In this document: positions 34,138-43,015 of the stretch, in pieces
Numbering within the stretch: position 1 is the first letter of the stretch
How the letters are laid out: the number at the start of each line of letters is the position of its first letter
DNA from: Ascochyta rabiei
Lineage: Eukaryota > Ascomycota > Dothideomycetes > Pleosporales > Didymellaceae
DNA: 64,000 nucleotides
NCBI RefSeq assembly: GCF_004011695.2
Contig: NC_082424.1
Span: 372,001-436,000, forward strand
Reading direction: 5' to 3'
Position numbers and translations under genes: made by a program
The notes under the pieces: model-generated
Databases searched by the model: none
The model's input: the letters and a program-made list of their open reading frames with translations, nothing else
What the model was told of the DNA's origin: nothing

Positions 34138-37100
34138 ATGGCATCCGAAGCAGTTCGCAGCTCTGCCACCGAGGGCCTGACCCCTGCGCAGCAGCTGATG
34201 GAACAGCACGAGAACAACGACCACCACGTCACCGTCGAGGACGTGCCCGATGAGGAGGACGTCGCCCACCCGGTGCCCTCGGCTGCCTCCAAGCCCGCCG
34301 CTGCCGACGCCCCGCTGAGCGACAAGGCCGCCGGCAAGCAGAAGGCTGAGGAGCCGGCCCCTGCCCCCAAGAAGCCCGCCCTCAACACCCAGTCCGAGGA
34401 GGCCTTCCCAGCCCTCGGCCCCGTCAAGCCGCGTGGGCAGGCTCCCGTCCCCACCTGGGGCAAGAAGCCCGCCGCCGTCGCCTCCAACGGCCCCAATGGC
34501 AGCAACGGCGCCTCGGCTCCCTCCGGCCCTGCGATCCGCGGTCCCGCAGTCGCCTCGATGAACCTGCCCGGCAAGCACACGGAGCGCATCTCCTTCTCGA
34601 CCGCCCAGTTGACGCCGCGCCAACAGCTCAAGAAGCCCGTCGGCGAGATCATCCGCGACATCAACAGGCGCTCCAAGGCCAGGCTCGAGCAGAAGACCGG
34701 TCCCCACGGCCAGATCATCTTCGAGTCCACCGGTCCCGTCGACGCTGTAAGGGAGTCGCTCAAGGAGATTGCCAACGAGGTGGGAAGCAAGGTGTGTTCG
34801 CCACCCAACGACCGTTTGGAACTCCACTAACAAGCGCCAGCAATCCGTCGATGTCCCCGTCCCTGCATCCGTCCGCGCCCACATCATCGGTCGTCAAGGT
34901 TCCAAGATCCAGGAAATCAGCAAGCGCACGGGCGCCCGCATCCAGGTCCCCAAGGCCGAGGCGGGCGAGGACGAGGACACCGTCGTCAACGTTCACATCG
35001 AGGGCAATGCCTTGACCGCCGAGATGGCTCGGCGCGAGATCGACGCTATTGTCAACGAGCGCACCTCGACCGTCAACTTGCGCCTCAAGGACATCCCCGC
35101 CGAGTTCTACCCCTTCCTCGCTGGGCCTCAGAACATCCACACCCACAGGCTTACACAGGGCAAGGATGTCGACGTCAAGATTCCCGAGTACTACACCTGG
35201 CAGTCGCAGGCACCTCCCCAGAATGCTCGCAACCAGCCGGGCAACTTCGTTCCTCAGGCCGACTTCCCCATCCGTATCTCTGGAGAGCGCGTGGCTGCCC
35301 AGCAGGTCCAGGCCGAGCTCGAGCGCCGTGTGCAGCAGCTTCGCCAGCGATTGGCCGTCGACCAGCGCTCCATCGAGCGTGGCCGACATCAGTTCCTGGT
35401 CGGCGATCGCGGTGGCTCTCTCCACGACTTCCTCGAGGAGACTGGCTGCAGTCTTGTCCTGCCTCCCAACTCGGACGACAGCGAGACCGTGTACATTGTG
35501 GGACCACCGGACAAGATCGAGCAGGGTGTCAACAAGCTCGAAGACCTTGCCGCCAGCATGACCATGGCCACCGCTGACGCCGCCCGTGAGCACCGCGGAC
35601 CCAACGCACAGGCGCACGCCCACAACCTGACTCGCTACCTGCGCCAGCGCAAGGCACTCGCCGAGCTGGAGCGCCTGCACGAGGCCAGCATCGTCGCCCC
35701 CACAGACCGCGACGGCCCGACCGGCTACGAGATCTACGCGCGGGACGGCAAGAACAGCATGAAGGCTCGTGGCGATGTCATGAGCGTCTTTGGTGCTCAC
35801 CCTCCCAGCAGGTTCTCCACCGTCAACGTGGACCCCTTCTACCACTCCTTCCTGCGTCAGCGCCCAGCTCCGCAGATTCGCCAGGACACTGGTGTACACA
35901 TCGTCTTCCCCGACGAAGAGGAGGACTCGCCCGAGCTCGTCCTTGTCTACGAGAGCCGTGACCCCTACGAGGACTACTCCATTCCCCGCGGCAAGCCCCA
36001 GAACGAAGAGATCAACGTCTACAAGAAGGCTCTCCAGGAGGCTTCGGAGCTGATCCACCGTCTCACCAAGAACCAGCCTCAGATCGCATCTCGTGACCTT
36101 GAGGCTAGCCAGAAGTTCCACCGCAAGATTGAGCAGTTCGTCAGCGAGGAGCAGCAAGGTCTTGCACACGACCAGGTTCCCGTCCAGGTCCTGTTTGGTG
36201 GACGACGACCCGAGGCTGCCGACCGCTCCAAGGACAGCTTCGCCATCCGCGGACCTTCGAACGCTGTGGACGACTTGAACGCTAAGATCTTGGCTTTCAT
36301 CGAGCAGGCCGAGAAGGACGAGCTCGAGCGTGGCCACATCACCACCTTCGACTACCCCCAGAAGTACGCTAGCCACCTCGTTGGCAAGGGCGGCGAGAAC
36401 ATCCAGAAGCTGCGCCAGAAGTTCGATGTCGATGTCCAGATCGATGACGGCAAGGTCACACTCAAGGGTCCTTCGCAAAAGGCCGAGGCTTGCAAGAAGG
36501 AGATTCTCGGCATGGCCAAGAAGCTCGAGGATGAGGCTTCTCACGTCCTCAAGATCAAGCCGCAGTACCACCGCGAGCTCATTGGTGCCGGCGGCAAGCA
36601 GGTCGAGCGTCTGCAGACCCGCTATGGCGTTCGTGTCAACTTCCCCAGGAGGGCGAAGAACGACGATGACGCCGATGCAACATCACAGCGCAACACCAAG
36701 GGTAGCCAGAACCCTGACGAGGTCATCGTCCGAGGACCCAAGAAGGGTGCGGATGAGGCTCGTGACGAGATCCTCAGTCTTCTTCAGTACATCGTTGACA
36801 ACTCCAACGTGGACACCATCTCTGTCGCTCAGAGCCAGATCCCTCAGCTGATCGGCTCGGGCGGTCGCGAGATGGAGAACCTCCGCCTCGCCACTGGTGC
36901 TCAAATCGATGTTCCCGGTGCTCGTGAGGGCGCTGATCCTTCCGGCCGTGCTGAGATCAAGATCAAGGGTACCAAGCAGCAGGTCCAGGAGGCCAAGAAG
37001 ATCCTCCAGGAGCGCGTCAAGGTCTTCGACGACACTGTCACTGAGACCCTCGATGTTGACCGCAAGCTTCACCGTAACCTTATTGGTGGCCAGGGTTCGA

Positions 37101-38113
37101 ACATCCGCCAGATTGTCATATCCGCTGGTGGACCAGACAACTCCCGCGATCTCGCTCGCATGGTCCGCTTCCCCAAGCAGGACACTGATGGCGACTCCAG
37201 CACCATCAAGATCGAGGGTCCTAAGAGCGTGGTCGAGAAGATCGTTGCCGCCATCAAGGCTCAGGTTTCGTCCCTTGAGAACCAAACGACCGAGATCCTC
37301 GAGGTCTCCCCTGACAAGCACCGCCTGTTGATCGGTCGTGGTGGCGAGACTCGCCGCTCGCTCGAGTCGCAGTTCAGTGTCCAGCTTGACATCCCCAAGC
37401 AGACCACGCAAGGTGCTGCGCGCAGCCAGGTCAAGATCGCTGGCGAGCCCTCGGCCGTTGAGAAGGCCAAGGCGCACATCCTTGAGCTTGTCAAGGGCCA
37501 GGAGGGTGAGACGGTCGAGGTCCCTCGCCACCTCCACCACATCATCTCCGACAACGGCCAGTTCTTCCGCCGCCTGCGCAACAACCAGAAGATCACCGTC
37601 GACCACGGCAACCAGCAGCCTCCTCCTAAGCCCGCTCAGACTGAGGCTGGTAAGGCAAGGAAGGGCGCGAACGGCGCTCTTCCCTTGATCACTGACGACG
37701 CCACCTCTGGCGCAGACGAGCACTCGTGGGAAATTGTCGACAACAACGCCGTCGAGGAGGGCACCGACACCTCTGCCACCATCCCCTGGATCCTCCGCGG
37801 TCCATCTGAGAACATCCCCAAGGCGCGTCAGCAGCTTGAGGATGCCATCAAGGCCGCGTCCAAGCCTTCGTCCACCGGCTTTCTGATCCTGCCCGACCCG
37901 CGCAGCTACAGGCTCGTCGTCGGCTCCGGCGGCAGCACAATCAACAACCTCCGCAAGGAGACAGGGACCAAGATCCAGGTGCCCCGCGACCAGGCCAAGG
38001 ACGAGGCCATTGAGATCACCGGCACGAGGGAAGGGTGCGAGCAGGCACGCCAGCTGATTCTGGACATCATCTCCAAGGGCGGCAATGGCGGCCGCGGCCG
38101 TCGTGACGAGTAG
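34138..38113 (+). CDS. SCP160: Multi-KH RNA-binding protein, vigilin/Scp160 type
   Basis: Join 34138..34791 and 34841..38113, 1308 residues. A disordered Ala/Pro-rich N-terminus precedes an array of KH domains. GXXG loops can be read in order: HIIGRQGSKIQEI, LVGDRGGSLHDF, HLVGKGGENIQKL, ELIGAGGKQVERL, QLIGSGGREMENL, NLIGGQGSNIRQI, LLIGRGGETRRSL, and LVVGSGGSTINNL near the C-terminus. One degenerate copy (IISDNGQFFRRL) has lost the GXXG. Yeast Scp160 (1222 residues) binds polysomes and mRNAs at the ER and influences translation and ploidy; the same role is inferred here. The intron is 49 bp. Codon use is strongly biased, as in highly expressed genes, which creates long antisense frames. A minisatellite lies just upstream. 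Confidence 0.95.
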
Positions 38114-38367
38114 AGCTGTCCTTTTCGTGTTGATTTCAGTAGCATGGGAGGAGCGATTTTGAGCACCAATTTGATGATTAGCTTCCTTTCGTTATCATTT
38201 TGCTTCCAGATATGGATGGCTATCCAAGGCAGGGATTTTACAAAGAAGCGAGACATGGAGACGTTACGGACGTCTTGGTTTTTAATACAACTACGGAATC
38301 ACCAAAAGTTTGGCCTGTTCTATTTCAGACGTCTTTTGTCTTCTTCATCATCTCCACGGTCATTATC

Positions 38368-38368
38368 G

Positions 38369-38417
<49 letters not shown>
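38368..38417. repeat. Trinucleotide microsatellite (GTT)n
   Basis: About 16 copies of GTT, shortly after the stop codon of the KH-domain gene, probably in its 3' untranslated region. Confidence 0.95.
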
Positions 38418-38422
38418 CCTCC

Positions 38423-38533
38423 GAGTGAGTAAGTGAGTGAGTGAGTGAGTGAGTGAGTGAGTGAGTGAGTGAGTGAGTGAGTGAGTGAGTGAATGAGTGA
38501 GTGAGTGAGTGAATGAGTGAGTGAGTGAGTAAG
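38423..38533. repeat. Tetranucleotide microsatellite (GAGT)n
   Basis: About 27 copies of GAGT/GTGA with a few AAGT and GAAT variants, almost touching the GTT array. Confidence 0.95.
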
Positions 38534-38880
38534 TAAACCCCCTACCCAGCAATCATACCCAGTAATCCTCACTAGATCCTACCCCCCTCCCCCATCCTCT
38601 CCTAGCGCTCACGCAGCGCCGCTGCAATGTTTGGGATGTGTGCTAGAAACACGGATATGCGTCCGTAAGGTGGAGTGGTCAGTGATGTGGCATGGTTGGC
38701 ATGGTTGGGAGGTCTGCCGTTTGTAGATTCTGGGCTGCAAATCTCTGCGCGCCATGTGCTGTTTCTTTTTGGTTGTGTGGTGTTGTGCTGTTGCTGGTCT
38801 TTGTGCTGTGCTGTAGGTAGGCTGTACGCTGTATGCTGTGTAATGTATGATGTACCTGTATCGCAAACAGCAACAGAAAG
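38534..38880. other. Unique spacer before the repeat island
   Basis: About 350 bp with no gene. It carries no recognisable transposon sequence and leads into the purine-rich arrays of the island. Confidence 0.5.
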
Positions 38881-39225
38881 ATAAGAGAAGAGAGAAGAAG
38901 AGAGAAGAAGAAGAACAAGAAGAAGAAGAAGAACAAGAAGAAGAACAAGAAGAAGAACAAGAAGAAGAAGAAGAAGAACAAGAAGAAGAACAAGAACAAG
39001 AGAACAGGAAGAACAAGAACAAGAACAAGAACAAGAACAAGAACAAGAGAACAGGAAAATATCTATAGAACAATAATTTCTATCTATAAATCTCTTGTTT
39101 CTATCACTACTACTACTACCTCCTATAGGTGCACTTGGCGTCTATCTGCTAGACTAGTGTGGCAAAGTGGGTACTAGACATGCATAGGCCTAGGGTGCAG
39201 AGGTACTTATAGCAGCTAGTGTAGA
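38881..39225. repeat. Composite repeat unit, copy 1 (uninterrupted)
   Basis: The unit begins with a purine-only array of GAAGAAC-type units (38881-39055). A segment of about 165 bp follows, running from AATATCTATAGAAC through AATTTCTATCTATAAATC, CTACTACTACC, TCCTATAGGTGCACTTGGCG and CATAGGCCTAGGGTGCAG to CTTATAGCAGCTAGTGTAG. Copy 2 of the same unit starts at 39226 and is split by the pogo and Tc1 insertions. This copy therefore shows what both insertion sites looked like before insertion. Part of the unit (39075-39165) resembles the 3' end of HSE1. Confidence 0.9.
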
Positions 39226-39361
39226 AGAAGAAGAACAAGAAGAAGAAGAAGAAGAAGAAGAACAAGAACAAGAACAAGAGAACAGGAAGAAGAAGAAGAA
39301 GAAGAAGAAGAACAAGAACAAGAACAAGAGAACAAGAGAACAAGAAAATATCTGTAGAATA
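39226..39361. repeat. Composite repeat unit, copy 2, left fragment
   Basis: A purine-only array (GAAGAAGAAC, GAACAAGA units) followed by AAAATATCTGTAGAATA, which matches copy 1 at 39055-39071. It ends at the TA target of the pogo element. The unit resumes at 41224. Confidence 0.9.
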
Positions 39362-41223
39362 ACGTACTCCACAAGCGAGCTGCCCACCCAAGCGAGCTGC
39401 CCACTTTTGCCAAGACCACACCAACACCACAACTACTTCGCAATACTACAGTACACAGCAGTAATATACTGTACTAAATAGTAAGCTGTACTAGTCTATA
39501 GTACTCTGCGCATCTTTACTGCATGTTTGCGCGTTATGCCCTATCTTGCTACATGTGCTACAGCGCCTTAAAGACTAAGTGCTCCCATTAACGCGTAACC
39601 TCTTCTTTGCCTTCTTCCTATTACTACAGGCCTCAAACTCCTTCAGAGTAGTTAGCCGCACTCCCTTACTAAACGTTAGTGTCCCTTCACGCTAGATTTG
39701 CTTTCTTTTGTGTGATTTACGACGTGTAGCAGCCTTGTTAGCTGCCTGTAGGTTAGTAACCTGGTTGCGCACTAAAACCAGTAAATGCGCTATTAGCTCT
39801 GCGCCTTTGGTAAGCTGATTAAGGGCGTCAACTATGGGCGTTAGTGAGCTATTAGCGTGTCTCTAAATCCTCTCTTGAATCAGATTTAATTAAGACCTAA
39901 ATTCTAGGGTGTTGCTTGGTGTTTTAGACTCCTATGTGCTGTTGTCTATAGTAGGTAGTGTTAGTGTGCGCAGGCGTACTTCAAGCTTTAATATTACAGC
40001 CTCTAGGTTAAATAGGACTAGACCAGCGCCTCTAAATCCTCCCTGTATATTGCTATTAGTAATTAAAGCATTAAAAGCAGCTTTAAAGCACAGCAAGAAC
40101 TTAAGTTTAGTGATACGCGTGATCTTGCTGCGCATTAGCTGCTCGGCTTGGCGGCTATAGGCCTTCTTTAATGGGGAGAAACAACCCACGTTAAGTGGCT
40201 GCAGCAGGTACAACAAGTGTGGAGGCATGCACAGAGTAATAATCTTGTGCTCCTTATAGTACTAGTGGAATTCAACCAAGTTGTGGCTCTTGTAGCCGTC
40301 CAGAATAAGCAGCTAGTAGCTACTAACAGTGCGCGCCTTTATGTGCTTATTAAAGTGCTTTAACTACTTAACTCTAAGCTTATTATTAGTCTAGCTATTA
40401 TTAGAGACATTAAGAACCTAGTTGTTAGGTATACTAGGCTCCTTGTACCAGGCTAAGAGGTAGTGCTTGCTAGAGAAGATAATAAAGGGTGGGATAGACC
40501 AGCCCTTTGCATTAATACCCTAGATGATACTTGTCCACTCACAGTCGCCCTACTGCACTGTCTTTGGTCTCCCTTAACGCTTAGAGCCTGTAATAACAGC
40601 TCCTGTTAATATAGTGCCTATTATAAAGCCAGATTTATTAAAGTTATAGGTGTCTTTATCTAGAATACTATACTTAGCTTTAGTATTCTCTACAAGCTAG
40701 AACTAGTTACTAATCACCTTAGGATCCTTACAAAGCGCTCTCTTATAGTCGTACTTGCAATTAAACTTAACTTTAAGCTCTAGCCAACGTTTAACAAAGT
40801 TGGCAGCCTAGTTCTTACTAACAGGGGTCTAATAGCGCTTAGCAAGCAGAGAATTGGCTATATCCTCCACATTAGCAAGCTAGGGCAAGTATCCTTGCTT
40901 GTCTAGCTTCAGTACATGCTGGACAATCACCTCCTCTTTAGTGCTAGTTATCCTTATTATGTTAGGCTTGCAATTGCGTTAAGAGAGCGTTCCTGCGTGT
41001 TAAGTGTCTAGTGTTCTTCTAGGAACTTTGTAGATTGCTGCTGCGCGTTACACGCTTAGCGTTGCGTCTTACTTAATTGCCTAAAGAGCAAGCTGTATAT
41101 CAGTTTTATTAAAAGGCTTTAGTAGGTTGCTGCGTTAAGGCATTATAAGTTGAGTAAAGTTTGGTGTGGTCTTGGCAAAAGTGGGCAGCTCGCTTGGGTG
41201 GGCAGCTCGCTTGTAGAGTACGT
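39362..41223 (-). mobile_element. Fot1/pogo-type transposon, complete, decayed
   Basis: The element is 1862 bp with terminal inverted repeats of 63 bp (39362-39424 and 41161-41223) that differ at one position. Flanking TA dinucleotides at 39360-39361 and 41224-41225 are the target duplication. Each terminal repeat contains two direct copies of AAGCGAGCTGCCCAC, 17 bp apart. The outer 11 bp and the inner CCAAGACCACACCAA are shared with the element at the left end of the window. Length and TA target fit the Fot1/pogo group. The near-identity of the ends beside a heavily mutated interior could mean that the ends were spared by mutation or homogenised; this is not resolved. Confidence 0.95.
39890..41143 (-). 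pseudogene. Fot1/pogo transposase, broken by stops
   Basis: Read on the minus strand, the likely start is the CAT at 41141-41143. The best-preserved part is near the C-terminus (40228-39932): MPPHLLYLLQPLNVGCFSPL followed by KKAYSRQAEQLM and FKAAFNALITNSNIQGGFRG. This is the end of the DDE superfamily endonuclease domain of Fot1-like transposases, including the stretch around the third acidic residue, where the expected Asp after LQPL reads Asn, a G-to-A change. Frames between are broken by many TAA/TAG codons of the kind produced by C-to-T and G-to-A mutation. The enzyme cannot be functional in this copy. Confidence 0.85.
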
Positions 41224-41257
41224 TAATAATTTCTATCTATAAATCTCTTGTTTCTAT

Positions 41258-41344
<87 letters not shown>

Positions 41345-41434
41345 CTCCTATAGGTGCACTTGGCGTCTATCTGCTAGGCTAGTGTGGTATAGTAGGTACT
41401 AGACACGCATAGGCCTAGGGTGCAGGGGTACTTA
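41224..41434. repeat. Composite repeat unit, copy 2, middle fragment
   Basis: This continues copy 2 of the composite unit after the pogo element: AATTTCTATCTATAAATC, an expanded CTA array (41260-41344), TCCTATAGGTGCACTTGGCG and CATAGGCCTAGGGTGCAG, ending GGTACTTA at the Tc1 insertion site. It matches copy 1 at 39072-39212 apart from the longer CTA array and scattered transitions. Confidence 0.9.
41260..41344. repeat. Trinucleotide microsatellite (ACT)n
   Basis: About 28 ACT units within copy 2 of the composite repeat. Copy 1 has only four to five units at the same place, so this array expanded (or the other shrank) after the duplication. Confidence 0.95.
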
Positions 41435-42783
41435 CAGTACTACGTCAAAAGTTAGTTCCACTAAGCGAATCCCCGCATCATCACCACGCCCACTACCCCA
41501 CTTTGTGAGGCAATTGAGATAGCTACACATAGTCAAAACGCTCTAAATTTTAAGGTTGTACTGTTCTATACTAGTATTTTGTTTACCAGCCTTTTGCCTT
41601 CCTGCAGGCACTTAGGCGTGCTGGCATACTACTAATAAGTTTCTTAATAAGTAAGTTTAGGATGCAACGCTAGCACTCCTTTAACGCCTTATAAAACTTA
41701 TCCTAATACTCTTCTGCCTTGCTATAGTTGTTAAACTGTAGGTAGAGCTTATGCATTATCCGTTTAAGGCGCCACTAGAGGTACTTAATTAGGTTAAGAT
41801 TAGGTAAGTAAGCCAGCTATAGGAGAGTTATAATGTTATAATCTGCTATAAACATCTATACAGCGTAGGAGGTGTATATACACACGTTATCCTGCATAAA
41901 AAGCTAAGACTTATAATAGTAAGGTAAGAGACCTTACTTAAGTGTTTTAATGTAACTTTTGCTGGTATAGCCACCACGTAGAGCATCAGGGTCCCTCTCT
42001 ATAATAATGAGTGGACTCTGCTGTGGTCTACCCCGTGCATCTAGCCATATGGCTCCCTACACTATCTAAGCAGGTAAACAACTAGTAGAGATCCTAGTAA
42101 TTATCCTTAGCTTCTATCTCTTATCAGGATAGCAAAACACCCACTGCTGTTCATGGCTAGAGCCCTTCTGAACAGAGCACTTATTGCTGAACTTAACTGT
42201 GTGCTAACGCTAATTGAACGTCTAATGCTCTTAAGCAAACTAGAGACGCTAGAGAGCATGCCTACAAGTAAGTTTAGGCCTCTTTTTACTCCTCTAACAG
42301 GTTATATAGTATTACTTAAGTGCGCAATAGATAGTTAACTTACTAGGCTTGTAGGTAGTAGTGTTGTCAGGTAGGGTAATCTAGGCAACTTTAGCAAGCT
42401 TAGAGTAGGTAATCTAGGGATTCCTTTGTGTTGCGTGGTGTAGGAGCTTCTTCTGCGTATCAGATAGTATCTTAGGTCTGCCTAAGCAAGGTCTATTGCG
42501 TGTAGTTCCTGTAGTGTTAAAACGTTTGTAAAGATTTCGGATAGTACGCTCGCAACAGCCAAAGTAACTAGCAACTTTATAGGTACCTGCACCTGCGTGT
42601 AGCCACCCAATTGCCTGATCCCGCTCTACAGAATTTAAGCGACGGCGTTTCTGCATCTAATAGTTAAGAAAGTAAGGAAAACGGAGTGGTAGTGGTGAAG
42701 TTGTAGGTGGTCAAAAAGTATGGGTGGCTGGGTTGACGCGTCGGAGGGACGCTAGCGCGGAACTAACTTTTGACGCGCGACTG
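41435..42783 (-). mobile_element. Tc1/mariner transposon, complete, decayed
   Basis: The element is 1349 bp. Its ends are 25-bp inverted repeats starting CAGT (41435-41459 and 42759-42783); the inner 17 bp CGTCAAAAGTTAGTTCC are identical and four positions near the ends differ. TA duplications flank it at 41433-41434 and 42784-42785. Copy 1 of the composite repeat reads GGTACTTATAGCAGCTAG at 39203-39220, exactly the joined flanks with a single TA, which proves the insertion point. The transposase lies on the minus strand and is broken. Confidence 0.95.
41640..42656 (-). pseudogene. Tc1/mariner transposase, broken by RIP-type stops
   Basis: The N-terminal 80 codons are open (42656-42414): MQKRRRLNSVERDQAIGWLH, then YFGCCERTIRNLYKRFNTTG and GRPKILSDTQKK, a paired-like helix-turn-helix DNA-binding domain. 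Further on, the catalytic stretch near 41825-41750 reads LAYLPNLNLIKYL, then a stop, then WRLKRIMH. Compared with the usual family pattern (WPAYSPDLNPIE followed by LWRRLK), every difference I see (P to L, S to L, D to N, P to L, E to K, W to stop, R to W) can be made by C-to-T or G-to-A. The catalytic Asp and Glu are both lost, so the copy is dead. Confidence 0.9.
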
Positions 42784-43010
42784 TATAGCAGCTAGCGTAG
42801 AAGTAGGAGAAGGAGAAGGAGAAGGAGAAGGAGAAGGAGAAGGAGAAGGAGAAGGAGAAGGAGAAGGAGAAGGAGAAGGAGGGGAAGAGGAAGTGTATGT
42901 GATTATGCTTATGCTTGTGCTTATGCTTGTGTTTATCTACTTCATCACTATTCATTCATTGCGTTGGTATCTAAACCCCCCCCCCTGGTAATCGCAACCC
43001 TAACCACATT
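42784..43010. repeat. Composite repeat unit, copy 2, right fragment and purine array
   Basis: The unit resumes after the Tc1 element with TATAGCAGCTAGCGTAGAAG and a pure GGAGAA array (about 42805-42880). Then comes a TTATGCTTGTGC run and a stretch of ten C residues at 42976-42985. The HSE1 stop codon follows at 43016-43018 (minus strand). Confidence 0.85.
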
Positions 43011-43015
43011 CATCT

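Noticed and set aside
34760..36571. 603-codon open frame on the minus strand opposite the KH-domain gene (also 36683-37723)
   Set aside because: It lies exactly antisense to strongly biased GNC/NNC codons of a clear KH-repeat protein; such bias creates long stop-free antisense frames. The product is Val/Leu/Asp-rich with no domain.
38847..39073. Glu/Gln- or Phe/Ser-rich frames in the purine arrays
   Set aside because: They are translations of GAAGAAC repeats on either strand, with no unique sequence.
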